Shown here in pieces: positions 48,520 through 59,425 of a DNA stretch of 64,000 bases (positions within the stretch are counted from its first letter, which is position 1; each line of letters opens with the position of its first letter). A program made the position numbers and the translations under genes. The notes under the pieces were generated by a model. That model did not search any database. It saw only the letters and a list, made by a program, of their open reading frames with translations, and was not told the origin of the DNA. The DNA comes from Brienomyrus brachyistius (lineage: Eukaryota; Chordata; Actinopteri; Osteoglossiformes; Mormyridae): contig NC_064551.1 in assembly GCF_023856365.1 (NCBI RefSeq), forward strand, positions 17,622,849 to 17,686,848, read 5' to 3'.

Positions 48520-49888
48520 ATCACAGTTCAATAACAATGAATTGCACATTTATCCACACATAAATGATCATTTAGAGCTCAGGAAGATTAGGTCGGTGCA
48601 GTTTTCAAAGTGCCACCACATGGCAGTTGCCTGGGACAGACAGTATTCACTGCACTGAAGCTTCAGGAGCTAAACAGCGGCCTTGACGGACTCACGTTCA
48701 AATTTACATTAACAAACTGCTACTGCTGCTTTTTCCCCCGAGAAGCGAAACCCAAGGCACTCCGTCTAATGTTACCCACACAGCTGTCACGCTGCTGGTT
48801 TTCCCCCCTTAACACACCCAATATCGTGCCAGCATGATGCCCAACATAGAAAGAGCACCAGCTTTGAAGACAGGGACAGATGTCATGGCACTATTTGTTG
48901 CTTCATCTCCGGCTCCTATGTCCCACACTGAACAGTGGATCGGGTCTGATACAAAACAATTAAAAGAGCAAAGCATAAGCTATCACATTGGTTCGTTAAC
49001 CTTTAGAACTGACACCATCAGAGGGGGAACCTCAGACAAAACATCTGGAGAAAAAGTTTGTAGGGGCCTGGAACCTGTCCCAGGCGTCCCAGTCCAAGGA
49101 GATCTTCACGTTCAGAGAAAGAACAGCGGAGAGGAAGCTGGGGATGAACGTGGGATGAATGAACATTTCAGTCACTGTTTTGAGGAGATGATGCAGGAGA
49201 AATGGGATGTAAACACTCAACTCTGCCCTCTGGTGGCCGATTACCAGCCACCCTTGACCAGAGTGACCAAGTGTCTACAGGGCAACCTCATGAAAACAAC
49301 ATCAACTGCAAAACAGCACCTCCTACAGGACAGACTTTTTACTACAGGGTCCAGAACATGAGAAACAGAAATTGAGACATTTTCTTAAGGATTTGTTGCC
49401 ACAAAACGGTTCCCTTTTAGAATCAGAATTGGATTTGTTTTTGCTTTAGAACAAACCAGTTTTAAATCACAACATGCATTGCCAATGAAGGCAAAAGTAC
49501 AACAATAAGTTGGACTTAATGTAATTAAGCACAAAGATACTGGCGGCCAGGAAGGAGCAGCTCGCGGCTAAGGAGCCAACCGTGCGAGTGACAGTTCTGC
49601 GGTTTAAATATGTAACAGAGAAGAACTGGAGAGCAAAGCCTCAAGTGAAATAAAACCACAGTGTTATCTTTATTGTACAGAGTTGGAACCCTTAAGGTTT
49701 CCATAAAAAAAGGCTTCTGCAGACACTGGTATATGGCAGAGACCAGAATGATGCACTCTGACTGAAAGGCCACAGAAAACAGGGAGCCCCCCCCACACAA
49801 ACCTTTTGAAAAATAAGCTTTTCTTAACATCACCACACTTTATAAGGTGCTGGAAAAATATAGGGCTCGTGGCTTCTTTGTGTAATCT
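48520..49888. other. Intergenic sequence 3' of ppp2r5a
   Basis: Contains one non-repetitive plus-strand open frame (48834-49361, 175 codons) with no recognisable domain and no splice or codon support. A CTCF-like motif lies within it. A minus-strand AATAAA occurs at 49670-49675 as an alternative distal ppp2r5a poly(A) signal. Confidence 0.5.
49221..49238 (-). promoter_or_regulatory. CTCF-like motif
   Basis: The minus strand reads GGCCACCAGAGGGCAGAG, a near-perfect CTCF core, between tagap and ppp2r5a. Confidence 0.4.
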
Positions 49889-49894
49889 TTTATT
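49889..49894 (-). promoter_or_regulatory. ppp2r5a: Candidate ppp2r5a poly(A) signal
   Basis: AATAAA on the minus strand about 660 nt beyond the ppp2r5a stop codon, in AT-rich 3' UTR-like sequence. Confidence 0.45.
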
Positions 49895-50554
49895 TATACA
49901 TATATTCTGAAGAAATTTTTAAAATACTTAAATCTGTGCCCATTCGTCGATTTCACAGAGGTCAATACTTAAGTTTGTAGCTGCAGATCTTGAATATATT
50001 ACAGCAGGAATCACCCCCCTCCAACTAGATTAAAATATAAAATACCCAGAGTGCACTCACGCAAGGCGCGATCTACTCCCTACCCCCAGACACACCGACA
50101 AGTCCCCGATCCCATCGGCACCCACGTTAACAGACACGGGTCGAAAACACATTCGGGACGAAGGACGTCGTCATTAAATAGCCCCTTAATTCCTAACTAC
50201 AGGCAACACAATCCAAGAGGAAAAAAACATTAAAAAAAATTCAAGTCTTCGCTCGGCTTGCCGGGTCATTATGACAAAGTTCGTGTTAATGCTCAGTGAG
50301 ACGGCAAAAAGCGAGCCTCCATCTCTCAGGAATCGAACACACAACATACTGGTCACACTATCATGTCCAAAAATACTCTGAAAAGTCAAAAATATGTCTC
50401 TCTATATAAATTTTCAGAAAATCTATGGCCTTGCTGGATATTCTGCAGGCTTCCTTTAATACGCTGGCGAGGGCGACGTTTTTTTTCGCTGTGTCGTTTT
50501 GTTAAACCCCCAACCCCATCCTGATGGACAGTTCTCACAAGCGCTGGTCTTGGG
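49895..50554 (-). other. ppp2r5a: ppp2r5a 3' UTR (predicted)
   Basis: Sequence between the stop codon and the candidate AATAAA, without coding exons or recognised repeats. The limits depend on which poly(A) signal is used. Confidence 0.5.
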
Positions 50555-53500
50555 TCATTGGGTGCTGGTGAGGTTGGGTTCTGCTTCGCTGGGACCCGGC
50601 ACATTGCCGTCGCCCTCATTGCTGTTGTTGTTGTTGGTGTTGCTGTGCAGGTTCTGCAGACCATGGCTGTTGCTCTGCGCTCCCAGTGCCTTCTTGATCT
50701 GCAGATCATCCAGCTTCTTCCACAGCTCCTCCCTCTCCTGCTCCTTCTTCTTCTCCCTGTAGACCGGGGGAGGGGGGGTGGGGTTGGTCATGGCACCGGG
50801 ATGGAACAGAGATCCCAAATGAAGCAAGAGAAGGTCACAGGAGGGCCCCCCCGTTACCTCCTTCATGGGGAACATCACACCAAACAATCCTGATCCTTAA
50901 CCACATTCATGCATAACTGTCCAAAGAGGAAACCAGACACAATTGCTGATTTTTTTTATTTTCATTTTTATAAATTGTAGAAAAATGACAACAGAAAAAA
51001 AACTAAATTCCATTCAAAGTTGTATCAATTTTCTTAACATCAGTGATTGTCTTTGGAGTACAAATTTTGCAGGATAATTACTGTATCCTGTTGAACAACT
51101 GACTCCATTCAAGAATTGTCCTTAGTCACCCCTATTAATAAGGTCTCTAAAGGTTATAACCCCCAAAGGATCGACATAGATGCATGTCACACTCTCTTAC
51201 AAATGCATAGTCTCTCGAACTGGAAACCATTCCCGCATTGCTTACCGCTGCCTTTCAGCCTTGTAAGAAGATGTTAGCTCGTCAAACAGCGTGTTGTTCA
51301 TCTCCATCATCGTCTTTAACACGCTGTACACCAGAGCTACAATGGTGCTGGAAGACAGGACGATGCGCTATGGGTTAACACAGCTTGATTGCTTTTTAGC
51401 ATTTACCACTAAACAGCATCCACTCAGTCAACGAATTATTTATCAGAAAAAAGTGATGAAAAGATGAAGATGTTTCATCACCTGCTGACATACAGTTAAC
51501 TCCTGCATGACTATTATTATTTACTCACCGTGTCCTTGACTAGGACTTGCTAGAACACGTGAATTGTTACCATAGCGACAGCACTTTATAAATCCTAAGG
51601 TCTAACAGTAACTGGGCGGATCCCAGCATGGGAGAAACGATACTTACCTGTTCCAGTGCTCCTTGGAGATCCGGTACAGGCTGCCGAACATGACTGGCAG
51701 GATCATGTCGATATTTTCTTCTATGAGGCTCAGTATGTACTCGTTGTTCCAGAAGTATAGCGCTCGTTCGGCTACCTGTAGAAGGAAGAGCTGCAGAAGT
51801 GAGATGGCGGGCCAGGCAATGGGATGAAGGCATCTGGCCTGGGAGGATGCTACCTGGAAGTGGGGGTTGGCCACACATTTGGCGATCTGCTTGAAGAGAA
51901 GCTCTTGGATCTTCTTGAACTGTGTGGGCTCGATGACGTCCAGGACCTCCTCAATTTCTCCCAGGAACATTACCTTGGTGGAGAAATAGCAATAAGTACA
52001 GGAACAGCAATAACATTCCTGTAAATAGTGACAACCGCGTGCACCACCAGTTATGGTGCAATGATCCCTTGTGACGACCTCCCTTGCACACATACCTCTT
52101 TCTGGCTGCAGGTTTTTGGCCAAAATTTCAGCAGACCTCGTATGACCTGCAGAATTCATCACAATGGAGCCGTGAGATGTACGAGAAGAGACCGCAAGCA
52201 TAACCATGCATGATGCATAAGACAGCAGTTCTCAACCGTTTTGCACTGCGACCCAATTTTGACCATGTCAGGTGAGACGCGACCCAATATCAAGTATAGG
52301 TTTAAAATAACACTATGATCGAGCACGCTGTCACGCCCGGCTCGTCCGCTCCTCGTGTGTGCCACGCCCCCTGATTACCCACGTGTGCTTCCCTGATCTT
52401 GCCCAGCTGTGTCCACCTATTTTCGCCCAGTCCTGTCTATTTCAGTCCATGTCTTACCTTAGTTTCTTGTCCGTCATTGATGTTTGTCAATGTCAGTATT
52501 CTGTCCCGTTTTGCTCCTGAATAAACCTCTAGTTTTCCCCGTACTTTGCCTGCTTCCTGCCTGTTGCCTGCCCGTGCGATCACCCGTTTTACCCAGCGAT
52601 CGCGCCCGCACCTGACACACGCAGTGCACTCTGCAATTTATGCCAGTCAATGTCTATTACATAAATCTGATTGGATGTGCCAGTGAATTTTAAATGAAGA
52701 TCTTGAATATGAATAATATTCCATGAATATTTAAATGTTTGGCTTTTTGATTGGCTGAGTGTCACTACTTTTGCACTAAGCATTTGCAGACCCGAGACCT
52801 TTTAATATAGGTCATTTCTACTATTGGGCTGGGAAATCTGATCTTGGATCAGCATAGAAGCTTGCTGGCTTTAAAATGCTTACATTTCCAATTCTGCCTC
52901 ACAACTCTTTCAGAAGGACCCATTGGCTGAGAATTGCTGGCCCAAGATCATGGCAGTGTTTTCATAGGCTGGCGATCATCTCACCACTGTGAGATAATTC
53001 CAAAGGTTCACTCTAGGTCTTGTGTCACCTCTGGTCTCAATGGCCAACAGCTCAAGCCGACTTTAACAGTCACATGAAAGCTTTTTTGGGAAGCTGAAGC
53101 AGACATACCGGCTCAGTGAGAGAGGAGTCCTTTTCCAAAAACTGTACCACACAATAGGCCAGCTGAAACACACAATGAAGAGGTCAGTCTCTCCGCAACA
53201 GGCTGCCTGCTGTGTGCCTGACAGACATAAAAGGCTTTTAGTAATGCTATAAATGTTGACATATTGCCAAACTGATAAACTGGCAAAAACAACAGTGGTA
53301 TTCTAACCACATGGGGGCACAGTTGTCCACAAATTAGCCTGAGGAACTTCAACAAACCTGCCAAAACAAACAAATAACCGTCTGCACTATAACCGAATTT
53401 TACTTTCCTTCCTCAGTGATTCAAAGCTATATTAATAATTCCCGTCGCAGATCAGTCCATTATTAAAGTCCTTTCAAGGTGAAAGGCGGGAAATAACCCA

Positions 53501-56183
53501 GGATAGGGCGGTAACCCACCCACACAAACATCCATCCATCTATACCTTTGGGCAATTTCACAACTCCAATTAACTTCAGCATGTGTTTGGACTACAGGGG
53601 GAAGCTATGGTACCTACACATGCATGTTAGCAAAGTAATCAGCAAATTATTTATTGTCAGAGTGTACAAGTGTCCACATGCGTGACAATTAGAAGAGGAG
53701 CCAGGCTTGAGTGGGTGTCCAATATCACAGTAACACGGTCTCACCTGTGCATGGAACAGTGCCAGTCCTTTAGCCGTGTGCATGGGAATGAGGACCTTCA
53801 GCAGGAACTGCTTGTGTTCGACCTTCAGAGGCAGCGCAAAGCCATTGATGATGCTGGAGGGGAAAAGGGGATGGTCCTAGTTCATTAAGATGGTGGAGGA
53901 GAAGGTCACACCTTCATAAGGAGGTGGAAGAGATGGTCACAGTTCATAAGAAGGTGGAGGAGAGGGTCATAGTTCCTAAGATGGTGGTGCAGGTCACAGG
54001 AAGCTGCAGCTGAAGTCGGACGGATACAGGACCAGGTGGTAGGAGTGACCCAATAGTTACCAGATCTCTTTGACCTCAAAAAAGCAGGTGGTTTAACAGC
54101 TGCACTCTATGCACATGGAAATCTCAGACTACTGCCCTCTGCTGGCATGGAGGTGATAATTCCTCCTCTACAGCATGGTAAGGTAAAGTCACACTCAAAG
54201 GATGTGACAGCGGAAGCTCTTACTAGGATGCGAGGCTCGCGACTGTGGTGCGAGACCCCTTACAGTCTGAGGAGACTAAAGGCTAATGAAAATCAGGATG
54301 CGAGCCTTGGCTTCATCAGAATAAAAGGGACAGAGGATAGAAATATCAGATGTCGATATTCCCAACTGCCCATCACTGTGCCGGCAAAAATTAATTAGAA
54401 GTTACAGAATGTTTATCAATCTGTGTGACCGGACCATCCATCAGAAACAGGTTCCAGGCTGCGTGCCCAATATGACCATTTCAGTTTTCAGAAAGATTGA
54501 CTGCTGCAGGCAACAGAAAAGCTACCAAAGACTGATGCAACCTGCAAAGGGCATATAGTTTTCCATGATGAAAACTACATGCCTACACCTTCATTCATAA
54601 TTCAGGAGTAAGCGCCTACCCCTCGTCCAATAAACACATGTGTCTCGTTCATCATTAAGGAGTCAGCCTGCATCTCTCATCCAAATCGACATAAACATCT
54701 CATTCATCACTCAGGATTTCACTCTTTCATTCTTATGCTTTATCTAGATTAAAAAAATGTCTTTTTAGCTTCATGAGAGACTTAGTGTGACCAGATTTGC
54801 ATCTGTGGCTGTTCGTTTATGTGACACTGCTTTAATTTTGGTGCCATTTGTCTGAAAATAAAACTGCAACCCAGATGATTATTATGTTCTTGGGGAGTTT
54901 GAAAAAGATCCAGCAAATACTTTTATAGTTACTATGTTCACAAGATCAAGTGTCTTCTGCAGCTGCCATTGTTTTCCTTAAATGCCACCCAGAGCTGCTG
55001 CTTCAATTTTGGTGCGATTTGTCTCTAAATAAAACCGGCTGTAGATAATTATTAATCATTTTGCAAAGTAGCAATGAGATCCCTTAAATACTTTTTGAGT
55101 TATCACATTCAAAAAGTCAAGTGTCTTCAGTAGTCACCCGCCCCATTGCTGACACAGCCCTGCTTCAATTTTGATGCAATTTGTGTCAATGGATGCAATT
55201 CCAGATCTTCACCTATACAATGTGTTGGGGAAAAGCACTTTTTGAGTTATCACGCTAACAGCATCAGAGTCTGTGGCGGTGAAATGATCCCAAAACCATA
55301 CAAATTACCCATATAGGGAACATAACAAGGCAACAACAAACAATATTGTTTATAGCCGAACAGCATAAAACAGAATCTAGATTATAAGATAACCTGCGTT
55401 TACTTGAATGACACTGAATGATGTGTGGCTCAGCAGGTTAAGACACGGTGCCTGTAATTGGATGGTTGCTGGTTAAAAATCCACCCAGTGCCATGTGACC
55501 TGAGGGGGGAAGGGGTCTTCACTTACCTCCCCAGGATCTCCAGAAGTTCCGCTATCCCATTGAAGTGATCTGTCTCATAGATGAACCTGCCAGAGACAGA
55601 GGTATCGACGTCACACAGGCGTGTCCATCCGACATCATCCACGCATGAGATGCATGTGAGCTGCGCTACAGGGCCTCTTCTATTTGCCTCCCAGAATTGC
55701 TTGCTGCGGCGCTGAGCCGCATGTTTCCGTGCAGACACCTCAGCGTCATGGTCTTTGACGGAGCGCTCTGACATGCGGTGCTATTTTTGATTACCCACAG
55801 CAGATGGTTGACATAGACAGGACGTGGGTGGGAGAGCCTGTCAAAACAACGCTTTGTCCTCCACCCACCCGCAAAACATTAGACAGACGACGGACATTTT
55901 GGGTGACATCAAGTGCTGAGCATTATTTTTATTCTTTTGAACAGAAAACATTCAGAATCCCTGAAGATTCCTGCCTCCCCATGACTCCCAAACCCCAAGA
56001 TTCTGCTGTGCATGTTAATATAAATTAACCCCCCCCCACCATGCCGGGGTGGGTGGACTGTGGGTTTCGGTTCATCTGCAGGTTACAGTGTGCGCATCAC
56101 TTCCGGCTGGCCTGATGAATGAAAGGACTGAGTGCCTGTATAAGGGAGCAGAAGCTCGTGTTGCTGCAGGGAGATAAAATGGC

Positions 56184-56222
<39 letters not shown>

Positions 56223-59200
56223 TTGGGGGGGGGGAAATCACACCCTCTTTACTCCCCCGATGTGAGTGACCTGCAGCCTGAGGACTAACCCGGGTCCAGC
56301 AGGTTCTGAAAGCATTAATTCCAGTGTCTCCGCACTGGGGCCGCTGACTTACCGCAGAAAGATGTTGTTGATCTGCTTCCGGATGAAGGCTCTCAAGCCC
56401 AGGAACTTGCCGTAGATCCTGTGCAGGATGGTCTTGAGGTATTCCCGCTCCCGCGGGTCCTCGCTGTCGAAGAGCTCCAGGAGCTGTGGAGGCAGATTGG
56501 GGGATTGGGGGTGACCAAGGGGCAGGACAGAACAGGCACGATGACCCAAACAGCACAGGGAACCAGACATCTCTCTCTCTCTCTCTCCTGCAAGCAATCT
56601 CCAGTATGCTTCACTGCAACCTGCAGACACTCAACCCCTGTACCTCACTTCGGCCCATCGGTAGACAAACCGCTTTGTCACAGAGAAATATGTCAAATTT
56701 TGACTCCTCAGTCATGAGCACCTGCTGCCCTTGTCCTGTACTCCAGGTCTTGCGTTTTCATGCACGGGCGAGTTGCTTGGCCTTGTTTCCATATGGAAGG
56801 TAGAGCTTTTTGGCTACACGTCTTCCATGAAGATCACTGGATATCGCCTGATTGTGCAGACACGTCTGCATGATGAGCTTTACATCTCTCACTGTCTTTG
56901 GCCACTATGTTTGTGGTCCTCAGTGTTGCCTGTTCCTTTGTGCTTCTGCAGAAGACCTTGGGCAGCACATCTGTAAACATCTGTCTGCCTTAAAACGTCT
57001 GCCAGTGAGAGATCTTGCTGATGCAGTAAGACCACTGTGTGCCTCATTGCTGTGCTCAGTCTTGCCATGGTGTAAGATTCCTAAACTTATTTACCACCCT
57101 CACCTTCTTAGTAGGGCATTATCGTTCCGCAAGCATCTTCATTCCTCCTATACAGGGTTTCCATTTCAGTCTGTGTTTCAACCTGCATATCATATTGTTC
57201 ATCATTGGTACCTGTATGCAATCACTTAAATTATGCACTAGTCTGTATGCCCATGTGTATGTATTTTGTATGTTAATTGACAAACCTACTCATGGTATTT
57301 TTGGACGCACTCACACTTTACAGCAGTTTTTCCATGACAGCCTGAAACCTCATGGCGCCGCCTGCGTTTTCACATTAACGATATAAAAGAACAAATATCC
57401 TCAAGTGTGTCAGATAATATAAATGTATCCTAAATTCACAAAGAATTTCTAGTGTAAACTGTGGAGCTTCTCTTCCGTTTCCGGCAATAGACAGACCCTG
57501 ACTGATGTCCACCTCAAGATCTTTGTGTGACACCAGGAGTGTCCTGTCAAGCTTGACCAGAAGACTGTTCCCGAAAGTAAACCTTAGTCAAACTGAAGTA
57601 CTTCATTACCAGTTTTTGGACTAAACCCAAGCAAACCATCATTTTAAGATGATGTAGAAAACACACAGTCTCACATCATCATCCTTTAAAATGTTCAAGG
57701 GATTGTAAAACTGTTGAAAATGAAAGAGACCAGATTTTATTTCCACTGGAAGAACAGAAGAATCCTCACAGTCGGTTTTGGAACTGATCCACAGACTGAC
57801 AAACCTCATTTCTTATCACAGTAAATAATGGCCTTAGGATTCAGTGTCTGATGCGCACTGATTAACAGAAACTGTTAGTATCACTGCGTGATTCTTGAAT
57901 GTCCCCGACAGACGGACCTGGGCTGGGCTGCTGGCTGTAAGGAGGTGATGTATCAGGGTTACCTAGTTAGTAATCAGCACACAAGGTAGAGAAGCAGCAC
58001 AGCATTCAGCCTGTGGCATACTGCCTGGACGCCCGCCTCCGTACACACAGCTGCCGGGACAGCGCTCGTCAGGTCAGGCTCGCAGTTCGCACAGAGACCG
58101 CATGCAGTGCCACTGGCCGTTAAGGTTCAAGTGTATCGCACAAAAGAAGCCCAAAGATAAACAAATCAGTACTTTAGCTAAATGGTATTTTAAAAATGGC
58201 AACGGAAAGTATTTGACGTTTATTTTTGTTTTCCTTCAGTTAGCTTCAGAAGCAATATTTATAGTTTTTTTTGTCAGTTTACGGAAATGTTTTCGGTAAT
58301 GATAACCTTGCCTTGTGTACTATTTGTACGTGGTTAGGGTTAGGTTTAGTAAAAGTCTTATTTTTAAACAGAGCATCCATACCACACTGCATAAATGTAC
58401 TATCAGCTACCCCAAGCTGAACATTCAGGATCGTGGAAGGTCCGGCACTACGTTGTGCGCCGTGGCACGGCCATGTCCGTAGTGAATATGATGCAGGCCT
58501 TAAGTGGGGGGGGGGGGGGGGGGGTTCCTGGTAGAGAAGGGGCCGGACCATCATGGAAAGGTGTGGTATGGCTCAACAACACCACAGCTACTGAGGTTAC
58601 ACATGACAAAGCCACAAGTAAAAAAAAAGACACAGAAGATAAAGGAGGAGAAGAAACAAGGCAGGGGGGGGCTTAGGGGTGGGGGCAGGTCAGGCTTAGA
58701 TTCCAGGGATCCAGGTGACAGCAGATCACTGTACCTTCCCCCAGGGCCACCACCCATTTCCAAGCTAGAAAAGGAGAGGGACGTACTGTTAGGCTAAATC
58801 AGGACGGCGAGCTCGCGGCCAGCCCCCTAACGGCCATTCAGAAAAATTGGCAGGACTTCCTGTGACTCAGGGAAGCTGTGATGTCATTGGCCGGTTCTCC
58901 TGGTGCAGCATGGCCTTCATACGAGTATCAGAGAGTCACCGCACGCCACTGAAGATGGCACCCGCCTGTTAAGCGGCCCCACCCCCACCATGCCAGTGGC
59001 CCCGTCGCGGGTGGCCAGCTTTCCCAGGGGGTGGGGGGTCTCTGACCCCATGGCTCTTCCTCTCCCCTCATGCCGGTGACGTGCCTCTGGGCCCAAAAAT
59101 AGCCTGATGAGAACTCAGGACACAGGCTCTTTGTTACAGTTTCCATACTTTCATCCCTAGAGTCACAATAGCTCGTTCATTAGGATTAATGCTGAATAAG

Positions 59201-59384
59201 GAGGACTGCGGCAATAAAAAAAAAATTAAACATCTCCATGTGGGACGCAGGTTTATGGTACAAAGCGGACAGACCAGTCCTTTTCCCTTACATATGGTCA
59301 TCAAGAGCCTGGCCAAAACCGTCTAGAGAAGAAGGGACAGATGATCTGGCACAGCAGGTCTTCATTGACACTAAAATGGAGAAT

Positions 59385-59425
<41 letters not shown>

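Noticed and set aside
47989..48534. 181-codon and 161-codon overlapping plus-strand genes
   Set aside because: Both are the same 29-bp tandem repeat read in different phases.
37440..49888. FNDC1, the human neighbour of TAGAP
   Set aside because: No fibronectin type III exon was recognised on either strand; the gap contains repeats only.
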